Positions 11,004 to 20,801 of a stretch of DNA of 24,538 nt are shown piece by piece. The notes beneath the pieces are model-generated. The model saw nothing but the letters and a program-made list of their open reading frames with translations. It was not told the DNA's origin and did no database searches. Position numbers and translations under genes: made by a program. Where the stretch lies: the NCBI GenBank assembly GCA_000697335.1, contig JNEM01016884.1, positions 1 through 24,538 on the forward strand. Direction: 5' to 3'. This stretch comes from Conidiobolus incongruus B7586 (taxonomy: Eukaryota; Entomophthoromycota; Entomophthoromycetes; Entomophthorales; Conidiobolaceae). Numbering within the stretch: position 1 is the first letter of the stretch; every line of letters starts with the position of its first letter.

Positions 11004-12098
11004 TTAATCAAATTCTTCTTTCATCAAATTAAATAGTTTGGGATTAGAAAACCAATCAATATCAGATTCTAATACTATTCCCTAATTATAATAAAATTTA
11101 ATATAAAATCTAAAAATTAATATAATATAATAATATGTAATTTACTTTAAATACATTATACAGAATTAATTGTTTCTTCTTCAATAATTTAATTTGTTCG
11201 GATTGTTGATGTAATCTAAGCCTAATATTAATCATGAGTTGACCATTGAATTATTGAAATATACTTTGATGTTTCTTCATTTTCAATATCAGTTTGAATT
11301 TCCAAATTTGTAATATCTTTATCCAAATTATTTTCTTCTGTACCATCCTTAAATTTTAAATTTTTATAAATTTCGTACTTTTGACGAATTTGTGATTCTA
11401 ATTCTATAGATAAAAAATAATTAAAATAATAAATAATTTAAAATAAATTTGAATTTACTCATTAATTTCAATTGCAAATCGTCATTCTTTTGATCCAAGT
11501 CGTTTAATTGATTCAATTTCCTCATAAATTGATCAATTTTTAAATTACGTAGTTGAATTAAATTAAGTATAGATCTAAATAATAAATATAAAATATTAAT
11601 AATTAATATCTTATATTATAATATATATATATATATTTTACTCTAAATTTTCATTCCCAATTAAATTTAATTTTCTCAATTGATTAATATATAAATTAAA
11701 TTGAAACCTATAAAATTATTAATATTTAAATATAAAAATTATTTTTATATTATATTACACTTGAGAACAAAATTGATTTAATTGCATATCTAGATATTTT
11801 ACTTCCAAAATAATTTTCACTTCTTGAACCAATTTCTTTAAATTAATTATAAGTTTGTTGATGCTACGATAAGTTGACGTATCTTGATCTTTTGGAAATT
11901 GATTAACTATTGAGTTAATTAGTATGATGTCATTATTGAATAATTTAATTAAATACTTAATTCTAAAGCTAATTGATAATCTTTGAGAGTATAACTCAAA
12001 AAGTCTTTTATATGTTGTAACCTTATATATTTTTTATCTTCGATGGATATTTGTGATAGTTGAGAATTATCGGTGTCTTGATATATTATTCTGTCCAT
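11004..12098 (-). CDS. CENP-H family inner-kinetochore protein (Fta3/Mcm16-like), seven exons
   Basis: Visible only after splicing. Proposed exons on the minus strand: 12098-11957, 11906-11759, 11707-11642, 11574-11459, 11403-11265, 11221-11146 and 11081-11004, giving 765 nt and 254 residues, close to human CENP-H (247). Introns of 43-67 bp are GT...AG and frame is kept throughout. The protein is mostly helical, coiled-coil-like sequence. Two stretches recall human CENP-H: VQEVKIILEVKYLDMQL at 74-90 (human EEVKVAFEIKKLALDRM) and the C-terminal VFKGIVLESDIDWFSNPKL at 227-245 (human VFQNLILGSKVNWAEDPAL), including the invariant Trp. CENP-H belongs to the constitutive centromere-associated network (with CENP-I and CENP-K) linking centromeric chromatin to the outer kinetochore. 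If the fifth intron (43 bp) is retained, a 215-residue product ending at 11228 results, without the conserved C-terminus. It diverges from RCE1 across 222 bp. Confidence 0.75.
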
Positions 12099-12320
12099 TT
12101 TGATTTGATATTATGATGTTTCTTGTTAGGTTATTTGTTGTTTGAGAATATGTCATAGATTAGGATTTAAATTTATAATATTTATTAATTAATTTATTAT
12201 TATGGGACTATATATGGGTAACAAAATTCGAAATTAAAACGACAATCACATCTTTGTCAATAAATTAATTTCTCAATAATTAGATCATCCTATTTTTATT
12301 CTTGGAATTTTAATTTAATC
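12099..12320. promoter_or_regulatory. 222-bp divergent promoter region of the CENP-H-like and RCE1 genes
   Basis: The only space between two oppositely directed start codons, so it must hold both promoters unless transcription starts further inside. It is AT-rich, with several TATA-like runs (near 12172-12184 and 12205-12216), but I cannot single out a reliable element. No TTASTAA site and no AACCCTAA motif was seen. Confidence 0.6.
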
Positions 12321-13477
12321 ATGATATCCATATCGTCATCTGAAGCAAGTCAATTTGCTATCATAAACTCTATTCTCTTCGTCCTAACCTTTTACTTATT
12401 ACCTAAAAAATATCTAAACTTGGGTCGAGATCATCCGAAAGTAATACAATTTCGATTGGTATGTACTCTAGTCGTTGGTATTATATCTATTTGTCACAGT
12501 TATTATAAAACAAATAATTTGGGAGTATTGGGGCAATTCAATGTAAATTCTATAGCCTTTATCTTTAAATAATATTTGCTAATTTATTTTTTTAGTCTGA
12601 ATATTCCAAATTACAAAACTTGTTCCAATTACTAGGTTTTCAAAATCCCAACTTAATATACACTTTAAAGCCTCTATATTTAACAATTCTTATTTATTTG
12701 GGAAATTTGTTAGAGTTATTCTATCTGAACCAATTACCTTTTCAATCTCAATTCTATTGGAAGTATGATTTTTGGAATGTGATCAAGTCTTGGAAGGGGT
12801 TTAGAAATTATATTTGGGTATATTTTAATAGTATATTTATAATTTAAAATATTAATTATATGGTTTTTAGGGTCCTTTCATTGAAGAATTGGTATTTAGA
12901 AGTTGTAATATGGTGCTATTTCTATTTACTCAATTGACCACATTTTATAAAGTTTTTTGGACTTCAGTTTATTTTGGTTTAGGTAATTATGCAGTTTTTT
13001 TTAATTGAATCTATATTAACTAATATTTAGCTCATGTTCATCATGGTATCGAATTATATAGAAAGGGAGAACAATTTCAAAAAATTATATTAATTACTGG
13101 TAAATATATATTTTTTGGAATTTTTATTGTACTAATTTAGAAGAATAGTTTTTCAATTTGGGTTTACATCGTTATTCGGATGTTACTGTGGTTTTACTTT
13201 ACTAAAAACGAGTAATTGATGTTAGTGAATATAATTAGTTTAAATATTAATAATATAATTTTAGAGAGTATTTATGGGCCTATATTAAGTCATATATTTT
13301 GTAATGTGATGGGACTGCCCACATTACCCGATTTAACTTTGAGTAAAAATCAAAGACAATGTAATTACTCTCATAAATTATTCAATTTTTATCATAATAA
13401 TATAATTTTTTCTAGTAATTATGGGTATTCAATTCATTTCACTAATAATATTTATCTTCAATTTAATTTATTTTTAA
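12321..13477 (+). CDS. CAAX prenyl protease 2 (Rce1/FACE-2), seven exons
   Basis: Type II CAAX endoprotease of the ER membrane; it removes the last three residues from farnesylated or geranylgeranylated proteins such as Ras and Rho. Exons: 12321-12542, 12596-12817, 12871-12982, 13031-13099, 13149-13211, 13265-13360 and 13416-13477, giving 846 nt and 281 residues (yeast 315, human 329). All family motifs appear in order after splicing: EELVFR (Glu153, Glu154, Arg158), FGLAH (Phe183, His187), FQFGFTSLFG, and HIFCN followed by VMGLP (His239, Asn243). Several hydrophobic stretches look membrane-spanning. The last intron (55 bp) matters: splicing it yields a final hydrophobic helix at 262-281 and a stop at 13475, whereas reading through gives a polar Asn-rich tail. 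The fifth exon's acceptor is the third AG after the branch site (13148), because the first two lead straight to a stop. Its 3' end faces the bZIP gene 14 bp away. Confidence 0.93.
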
Positions 13478-13491
13478 AAAATAAAAAATTA

Positions 13492-14323
13492 TTAAGATTC
13501 TTTACGATCTGAACTACTACTATTTGTTGAGGCCAAAGTAGCCAAACCTGTCTTATTGAACTCGATCTGGGACAAATCCCCAGATACGGATTGAGCAGCC
13601 TGTGCCAGTTGATCAAAATCCAAATTTCCTACCAGGGTATCGAGCTCCTTCCAATTGATACTACTCGGTAATTCGGGAGCTTGACTCGGTTCGGGAATCG
13701 TCAAATCTTCCACAAGTTTAGTACCTTCTGGACCGAGTTTGAGTAATTCTTCCTTGATGGAGGTTAAATTTTGAATGAGGGATTTGTTCAGTTTGCGTTG
13801 TTCGTCATTTTTAGTTTTGAGTAGTTTCAAGTTGAGGTTTAAATTACTATACCATAACTTCTTTTTCAGTCTAGAATTTTTAGCTATCACCAAAAATCAA
13901 TAAATATCCTAAAAATTATTAATATTTTCATTTACCTGCAACTCGGTTACGTTCTAAAGTTAATTTTTTACGAACTTCTTTACTCACTTTGGACTTACGT
14001 TTTTCCATTATCATTTCATCAGTAATTTCGTGAGGTAAATGGTCAGAACTTGAAGGGTGTTTAGTTTCGTAATTATCTTCATAATTCGTACTTGTAATAC
14101 TCTCTCCCGTCGTGCCTTCCGTCAGTATGGAGGGTTCAATGCCGAATTCATTGTTGCAAGTTGTCAAATTAGCACATGAAGAAGTAGAGGTATCTGAAGG
14201 TTGCGACAGTTTTAAGAGTTTCGTAGGATTTGAAGTGCTGGGGAGTTGTAATTCTGAGAATAAACTACTAGTCTCTTCCTGATCTAAATTAAAATATAGA
14301 GTACTTTCATCTGGAGACATCAT
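13492..14323 (-). CDS. bZIP transcription factor, two exons
   Basis: A 259-residue protein. Exon 1 is 14323-13936 and exon 2 is 13883-13492; a 52-bp intron interrupts the DNA-binding region. Splicing restores the basic-region core NRVAAKNSR (Asn126 to Arg134), which fits the N-x-x-A-A-x-x-S/C-R signature of the CREB/ATF, Gcn4 and AP-1 type. The zipper keeps canonical spacing after Arg134: Leu144, Leu151, Gln158, Leu165, Ile172 and Leu179. The N-terminal part (1-105) is Ser/Thr-rich and acidic, resembling an activation region. The C-terminal tail after the zipper is Pro/Gln/Ser-rich, with no domain I recognise. It lacks the Gln and Phe (N-x-x-A-Q-x-x-F-R) of the Yap1/Pap1 family. Target genes are unknown. 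It diverges from the gene at 15003 across 679 bp. Confidence 0.9.
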
Positions 14324-14880
14324 AAAAACTATATGTAAAATGCAATTTTATGCAATATTATAATTAAACTGAATAGAATTATTGTGTGTTAAGTATATTC
14401 ATTGAATATATTGGAATTATGTGGGATATTGAAATGTTAAATTTATTCCCTGAAACTTAAAAGCAGTCATTGGCTTATTCCAATTTTACAATTCAGATTA
14501 TCTTAAATTCAATATGTTTCAGCCAAATTTGAACTATTATCAGTTCTTAATTGTATAATTTTTTGAAATTTTAAATAAAATTTAACAGTAATCTAATTTA
14601 ATTATTGTATCAGTAATAATCAAACTAACCAAGAGAATTATCTTCGTTAACAAATAATTCCAACCATCATTTTATTAATAACGATCAATTTAAAGTTAAC
14701 AATCAAACTGATTAACCAAGTTTAGTAAAATCTTACCTATGACACCACTATCAACAACTTGTTAAAAGCTTAAAATACAAAAATCAACGTCACAAATTAA
14801 CTATAATAACACTGAGAAAAAAGATACTTATACTTTAATAATTATCCGAATCTGATAATAATAAAATGTTGATTATAAAA

Positions 14881-14888
14881 AACCCTAA
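14881..14888. promoter_or_regulatory. telobox-like motif (possible Tbf1-type site)
   Basis: AACCCTAA is the kind of sequence bound by Tbf1/telobox Myb-type proteins in fungal promoters. A second, imperfect AACCCTTAA follows at 14895-14903. The pair lies about 100-120 bp before the ATG at 15003 and 35-60 bp before its TATA box. C-runs of three are scarce in this DNA, which makes the pair noticeable. Binding is inferred. Confidence 0.35.
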
Positions 14889-14938
14889 GCATTTAACCCT
14901 TAATAAGGTAAATTGATTTTATTTATTGAATAATCGCA

Positions 14939-14946
14939 TATAAATA
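14939..14946 (+). promoter_or_regulatory. TATA box of the CBM48-domain gene
   Basis: TATAAATA followed by CC starts 64 bp upstream of the ATG at 15003. It matches the first nine bases of the TATA element (TATAAATAC) shared by the two intact OYE genes. Confidence 0.5.
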
Positions 14947-15002
14947 CCATTCTCCACAATTATTATTAATTACCCTCTTTCAACCTTTAAAATTTAAAAA
15001 TA

Positions 15003-16522
15003 ATGAATGAAGAACTGAAAGTTGATACATTGATCACTTTACCCCACAAGGATAGCTACCACTCCGTCAATATCTTGGGTACTTTTGACAACTTGGAATG
15101 GCGACCTTTAGCGATGACGCTGAATAAAACTCAGTGGGAAATTTTAATCAAATTACTTTTGGGTAAGGAGTACGAATTTAAGTTTTTTATTAATAATGAA
15201 ATTTGGTTATGTAATGACCTTTATGAAAGTAAAGCTAATTACGAAGGGTTTACAAATAATGTGATTAGAGTTACAGAGTGTAAGTATCGTTAGTATATAT
15301 AATAGCTGGATTGATTGTTAATATTGTTTTAGTACCTAAAGAATTAAAACATCATCATAGTAATGAAGGTAAATTATTAAAATAACGGAGTAACTCTAGA
15401 TAATTCTAATCCTCATATTAGAAGAATTAAATCCTGACAATTTACCCATATTATCCCCATCCAATGGTATTTAATATATCATTAATAAATAAGCAAATAG
15501 TATTGACATTATAGTAGAATTCAATGAAAGTCAAATTAGCGAAGATGAAGTCGAAGAATTAAACGATGACGATATGAATATGAATCAATTTAGTTTTATT
15601 CAAACTGAAGATCAATGTAATATTTTTGATCATATATTATAATATTTTATTAATCATAGGTTTAGTGGAAAGTGAAATGGATAATAAGAATTTAAATGTA
15701 AAAAATATTCAATTAATATGAAACTACTTTGTATATTGATTATTGATTTAGGATTCTAAATTTGACGGTTTTAATGGAGATATCGACCAAAATCAATTGG
15801 AAACTGGTGCGAAGCCAGTGAAGGGTCTGAATATGGACGATAAAGACCCTGTCTCAATGATTAATCCACCCAACCAAACTATCGAATATGGCAATAATCT
15901 AGTTAACGATATTGAAATGATTACAGTTGAAGAAAATTTAGATACTTACAATAATAACTCTAATAGCAATAACAATAATACTGACAATTTCCAAAAAGAT
16001 ATTAAAGATATCTCAATTGAAAAAAATACTAACTCTGTAGACACCACCCAATCCATACCCTACCAGTCGACAAAATCGAACGAAAACACTCAAGATGCAG
16101 ATCAAATCATTGAAGGTACTCCTCAGGAAGACTGTAATACCAATAAGGTTGATACTACTACCAAAACCATCCATTCTGAGCCCCAAAATATCCAATCAGC
16201 TCCAAATTCAAAACAATCTCTCCAAAATACCCCATACTCAGATGATATCACCCATACCCCAAAATCTTCAAATCCCAAAATCACCGTGACGACAGGAAGT
16301 GGGAACACTTCGGAAGCACCCAGTCCCAGAATGCAGCAGGAAAACCTCAAGAAGAAATCCAAAAAGAGAAATCCTAATAAATCTTTCAATAAGGATAAGG
16401 AGAACTCGAACAAACAGGTGCAGCCAGCTTCAAGATCAATTTTTTGGGTACTCTTTGACTTCTTTGTAATTAGGACTTTATACTGGGCCTTAAGTTGGAT
16501 TGGTATCAAACGACAAAAGTAG
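15003..16522 (+). CDS. AMPK-beta-type glycogen-binding (CBM48) domain protein with acidic middle and C-terminal hydrophobic tail, six exons
   Basis: Exons: 15003-15279, 15333-15368, 15422-15466, 15515-15616, 15660-15697 and 15752-16522, giving 1269 nt and 422 residues. Residues about 8-91 form an early-set carbohydrate-binding fold like AMPK beta, with the expected glycogen contacts in place: Trp33 (after FDN), Lys60 in FKFF, Trp68 (EIWLCND) and Asn85/86 (TNNVI). The middle, 105-180, is acidic. Residues about 195-365 are low complexity, rich in Asn, Ser, Thr, Gln and Pro. A Lys/Arg-rich patch (KKKSKKR) precedes a hydrophobic stretch at about 396-418 and a basic end, KRQK, resembling a tail anchor or peripheral membrane helix. 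A CBM48 domain at the N-terminus of a long disordered protein recalls yeast Mdg1 and Crp1. It lacks the AMPK-beta C-terminal Snf1-interaction domain, so it is not the kinase subunit. A role tethering glycogen or a partner to membranes is only a guess. Confidence 0.85.
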
Positions 16523-16658
16523 TGAATTTTTTAATGTATTATTTTATGAATTGATTATAATAAATATTGTTGAATATTCAATAACAGTTGATTAGTTAAT
16601 TAATAAAAATAGTAATTGAATATGCAAACAAATGTAATCCTCTTTTATTTAAATATTC
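16523..16658. terminator. 136-bp convergent 3' region between the CBM48 gene and UBP14
   Basis: Both genes end here. AATAAA on the + strand at 16559-16564 is 37 bp after the CBM48 stop. AATAAA on the minus strand (16644-16649) lies 10 bp after the UBP14 stop. The space is short enough that the two transcripts probably overlap at their 3' ends. The hexamers may be chance in this composition. Confidence 0.4.
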
Positions 16659-19073
16659 TTAATTCTCCAATCGTTTGAATAGATAGACATAGGCTTCTTT
16701 CACGGGAGGATTGGGATTACTGACTACCTTATTATCGTTAAACATAATGAATTCGTCGTTATGTCTTACGTGACTGATATAGTGACCGCAGTGTACCGAT
16801 GTTCCCTTATGATTGATGAATGATATCAATTTATATTTAGCAGGAGTATCATAACCAGCTGACGACGAGTTAGATTGGGGTTGGCCCTCTACCACAGTAC
16901 CTTCGGGATGATTGAAAATCCATTCGACTGCACGTTCCAAATTACTGTCGGTGGCTTTGAGTGCATTGATACTGTGTTCCCTTGAAAATCCCATCATGAT
17001 CAAGTTTTCTATGTCGGATTCATTCAAATTGGTACTGCCATTGTCTTGAACGAGAGGTTCGTTGAGTTGTGGGTCTTCCATATGTTCGAAAAGCCAATTC
17101 ATAGCTGTTTCGGCTCCAGAGTTACCAGTGTTGACAATTGCTCGTTCTGCAGCATTTTTGGTAAATCCCATACTCATGATTTGATCTACAACCGATGCAT
17201 CAATTTGTGGTGCTGAAGATGTTTCTGGCTCTTCCTCAAATAGAACTTCACCTTCGGGATGTTGAGGAGCTTGATAATCACTCAAGAGAGCCACTTCATT
17301 AGTGGGTACATCCACCCTCACATCCAATTTAGTAGGAACCCAATTAATTAACGTAAATTGTCTGACATTTAAAATCAACACTTGAGGAAATGTCAATATT
17401 CTGGTGGTACTGACAACCTCCGTTGAAGTTTTGCAAGTGGGACAGTTGTAGCCAGAAATTGAAGTGGGTTGAAAGTATTCTTGGAGACATTGGGTTAATT
17501 CGGTTTCGTTGATGTTTCCGTCAATTACGTTTTTTGGTAGAGGGACCGATAAGGATTCGACAGTCTCAACAGTGTATTTGACTTTGTCACAGCTTTGACA
17601 TTGTAATCGCTGTTCAATTTTAAATTCGAATTGAGAATTTACATTGGGCAAGTTGCGAGTTCGAGAGAGTGTAGTCTGTAAATATTGGATGAATTCATAC
17701 GCATCTTGTTGGCGCATCGTTGAGAATTCGGGATGTTTGGCACCGATGAGATGCTTGAAAGAAACCGGGGCAATACCTCTCTGACTTTGTGTGGGTTGAG
17801 TTGGGTCAGCCGCCATAAGTGCGTCAGAGGATGGTGTTTCCGGAACCGAATATTGACCACTAATCATACCATCAACCAATTTGATCAATTGACAATGAAT
17901 ACATTCATAAGGCTGAGATTGACACGACAAATAATGATCTCTGGTAGGATCGACAAATGGCATAGAAAAGTTATCCAAAGCCACCAAGCATTGAAGTACA
18001 GAAGCCATATAGCAACTGTTACCAAGATTTCTCAACCCAGTGAGATTGGGGCCAAATTTGGGTTCGAAATTTTTACCATCTTCAGTAGTCATATTAAAAT
18101 CAAATTTCGAATTCAATTCCAGTTGGAGTTCTGTCATACTCAATTCAGTTTTAACTTGCTCATTCACCATAATATTGTGGAAGGCCAGATGTTTCACAAG
18201 TTCAGGATCTTGTACCATGTTGTCACATTGGTAGCAGTGCGTATCGGCTTCACCTTCAGCTGTGATAGTGCCCAACTTGACACTGATGGGATGTCCCGTG
18301 GTTGTAAAGTGGTCTACACCATGATTGTTGCCGCCAGATCCGTCATACTGCTTCCGACCACAGCCGATCGCACCACATGTCAAACACAACCACAAATTGG
18401 AATTCATTTCACATTGATCACATTTGGTCTGGTTTAAGTTCAAGTTAGGATTTTTCACTTGTTCCAAGTCAAAGACATGGGGACAGGGTTCGACAATCTC
18501 TTCCCAAGCTTTAGCTTGATTTGTTTGATTAACGGCTGAAGCCGATGCGATTAAGTTTTTGGTTTCATTTAACTATAATGAACAATAAGAATGGTATAAC
18601 TAAATTTTTGCAAAAAATAATTTACCTCTGGACTACTATTACTATCAATTTCCACATTACAATCTAGACACCTAAATTTATAAACCGTCTCCCACTTCTT
18701 CTTTTCTTCCTCACTTTCAGCAGGTACTGATAATTTCGTCAATTTCACTGGAGGGTTTGATATCTCATTAGTTTCCGATTGGTTTAACTTCTGTTTAATA
18801 TTTAAAATTAAATTATGACCAGTTTTCAACTGGTGTACTTGGGTATGGCTAACACTATCACTTGAGCAATACCCTGTAAAACATTGTAAACAGATATCTA
18901 TACCAGAAGCATCTTTCTAAATAATTTTAAATAAAATGATAATTGAGAAGAATTGGATAAGAGATTACTTGGTTATTAAAACATAGCTGACATTCGTCCT
19001 TATGTAAGTTAATAAAATTGCTAGCGTTAGGTACTTTAAAATTTTGAAAATGACTACATGTAGTAAAACTCAT
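16659..19073 (-). CDS. ubiquitin carboxyl-terminal hydrolase 14 (Ubp14/USP5/isopeptidase T), three exons
   Basis: Cysteine protease that disassembles free, unanchored polyubiquitin chains and so keeps ubiquitin and the proteasome clear. Exons on the minus strand: 19073-18969, 18916-18626 and 18572-16659, giving 769 residues (yeast Ubp14 781). Order of parts: a variant N-terminal zinc-finger-like region at 1-130 (CSHF, KDECQLC, CLQC, CLDC); the zf-UBP ubiquitin-C-terminus finger at about 183-270, with the Trp193 and Arg205 equivalents of the pocket; the catalytic Cys319 in NLGNSCYM; a zinc-binding Cys-x-x-Cys pair (457/460 and 509/512); two UBA domains at about 592-632 (MSMGF) and 649-689 (MMGFS); and the histidine box with His729 in CGHYISH, followed by FNDNKV with Asp745. 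All catalytic and structural motifs are intact. The start at 19073 is supported by the family's MxxCSHF-type beginning and lies five bases from a (TTA)9 tract. Confidence 0.96.
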
Positions 19074-19077
19074 TTTT

Positions 19078-19104
19078 TAATAATAATAATAATAATAATA
19101 ATAA
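19078..19104. repeat. (TAA)9 trinucleotide microsatellite in the UBP14 5' leader
   Basis: Nine perfect TAA units on the + strand, so TTA units in the sense direction of UBP14, end about five bases before its ATG at 19073. Uninterrupted units imply a young, length-variable tract. It would lie in the 5' UTR and keep the leader unstructured. Confidence 0.95.
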
Positions 19105-19791
19105 CCAATCTACAAATTTAAGATTAATATTGTTTAAATTGAAAATGTACTGGTATTTAATCAAATTTTAATGAAAATTTAATATGGGATTTTTGTCAAA
19201 TTGAATTCGTGACAATTTCAATTTTGTTATGTAATCAATTTGAATAAGAAATAATATAAAAAATAATAATCAAAATTTTCAAATAACAGAATAATTTTCA
19301 TGATAATTATACTTTAAGTAGTTATAATATAATGTTTCAATAAAGTTCAATCACTTATCGAATTAATATTCAGACCTATAATATAATTATAATTGAAATA
19401 TTTATATAATATAAATATTTGATATTAATTAATTTTTAGCAAATTATTTCAATATTATATTTACCTTGAAAATTTGAAATAATTTCATGATAAATTTACT
19501 TAATTTAGAAAATTTATTTTTGTTTTATTCTATTAGGAAAATATTTTTAATAATTTTAAATAAAATTACTTTATTAATCAAATCATAAATATTTGATGTT
19601 TAGAATTTTTACTTGTTAAAATTATAATTAGAGTTGGTTTTATAGTTTATGATGTATTTTATATGCAATATTAATATTATAATCAATATCTGAATTATTG
19701 TAACAATAAATATTAACTAAGTATTTTTTTCAATTATTTTTATTAAATATGAAATTTAATATTAATATATTATTCACTGAGTTTAATTCAT
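19105..19791. other. intergenic region upstream of UBP14, downstream of the minus-strand OYE pair
   Basis: AT-rich and noncoding. The UBP14 promoter should lie at its left end, but no clear TATA element or known site is evident. No ORF or RNA gene was recognised. Confidence 0.6.
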
Positions 19792-20019
19792 TTAAAGTTT
19801 AGGTTGAATATAATTATATTGAATTATCCATTGTATCTTCTGATTTAATTTAGCACTAGCCCTCTTATCAAAACTGGGATCTCTTAATAATTCACGACTA
19901 TTAAATGTTAAATTTGCTTTTCCTTTTTCTAAAACTTGATTGGCATCTTTTGGTAATTTAATTAATCCAACAGCTTCTGTCAGCACCCCAACTTCTTTGC
20001 GAATCCGATGGACGAAAGG

Positions 20020-20043
20020 AACTTGGTAACTTGGTAACTTGGT
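20020..20043. repeat. three tandem copies of an 8-bp unit inside OYE pseudogene C
   Basis: AACTTGGT repeats three times exactly (ACCAAGTT in the gene's direction). Two units would read SYQV followed by the family's PF in frame; the third adds 8 bases and shifts frame. A slippage duplication is the evident origin. Confidence 0.9.
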
Positions 20044-20801
20044 GCAACTGGTATCTTTTGCTTTGAAGTGCTTTCACCAGACGATGCATCGATCAAATCC
20101 ACCCCTTTTTCTTTGAGGAGATGAGCAAGTCTCACGGTTTGTTCTGTTTCCCATGATTCTCGATCAACCCAATGTGTTGAGCTTAATCTGACAAATAATG
20201 GCTTATCCTTAGGCCAAGCTTGTGTGATGCTATTTATCAAGTCTAGCAAGAATCGAGTGCAATTTTCGAAACTACCTCTATATTCATCCTGACAGTAATT
20301 GGAAATAAGACTGAGGAAAGAATGAATGAGATGACCGTGAGCCCCATGAATTTTAAGTACGTCATAACCAGCTTCATTAGCTCTTCCAGATGCGTTTCTG
20401 AAAGCATCAATAATTTCTTGAATTTCTCGTATAGTGAGAGAACGTGGTTTGGTAAAACCTTTGCAATTCCAAACCATATCCGAAGGTGGTACCACATTAG
20501 TCTATCCTCCATCCCCGACTCTTGCAATATCTCTAGGACCTGGAAAGAATGGAGGCACTGTACTAGCTTTACGACCTGCGTGAGCTAATTGGATACCAAT
20601 TTTACCCTTTACACTATGTACAAAATCTACTATCCGTTTGTAAGAATCTATATGCTTGTCGAGGTAAATCCAAGCAAAGTAGGGACTTATCCTGCCACTC
20701 AATTTCACAGCTATATCTTCAGTAATTATTAAGCCGGCACCGTTTAATGCGTATTGGCCATAGTAAGCCATGTGGAAATCTAACAAGTAGCCATCTCTGG
20801 A

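Larger units (their letters stand above)
14324..15002. promoter_or_regulatory. 679-bp divergent intergenic region between the bZIP and CBM48 genes
   Basis: It must hold both promoters. Noncoding in all frames and moderately AT-rich compared with the deserts. On the right side are a telobox-like AACCCTAA and a TATA box for the gene at 15003, listed separately. No comparable element was identified for the bZIP gene. Confidence 0.6.

Noticed and set aside
11228-12098. A 215-residue five-exon version of the CENP-H-like gene
   Set aside because: It is formally in frame, but removing a further 43-bp intron adds the conserved CENP-H C-terminus in phase. Kept only as a possible isoform.
11403-12098. 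Nnf1/PMF1-like identity for the coiled-coil gene
   Set aside because: Its N-terminal half loosely resembles Nnf1, but the C-terminal and central blocks match CENP-H better and the length agrees.
13216-13512. Reading the RCE1 3' end as one exon to a stop at 13512
   Set aside because: It starts inside an intron and would overlap the bZIP coding end. Splicing 13361-13415 gives the hydrophobic C-terminus expected of Rce1.
13492-14323. The bZIP gene as the Yap1/Pap1 factor that would bind the OYE promoter dyads
   Set aside because: The basic region has N-x-x-A-A-x-x-S-R, not the Yap-type N-x-x-A-Q-x-x-F-R, and the paired cysteine-rich domains are missing.
16123-16509. Antisense and alternative-frame ORFs over the low-complexity exon of the CBM48 gene
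   Set aside because: The biased Asn/Ser/Thr/Pro coding sequence leaves other frames open. The sense frame joins upstream exons by good splice sites, so these are shadows.
15003-16522. AMPK/Snf1 beta subunit
   Set aside because: The N-terminal carbohydrate module is similar, but the conserved C-terminal beta domain that binds alpha and gamma subunits is absent.
17733-18437. 234-residue open frame on the + strand opposite UBP14
   Set aside because: It lies wholly antisense to the conserved zf-UBP and catalytic region, and its translation resembles no protein family. It is a shadow of the coding strand.
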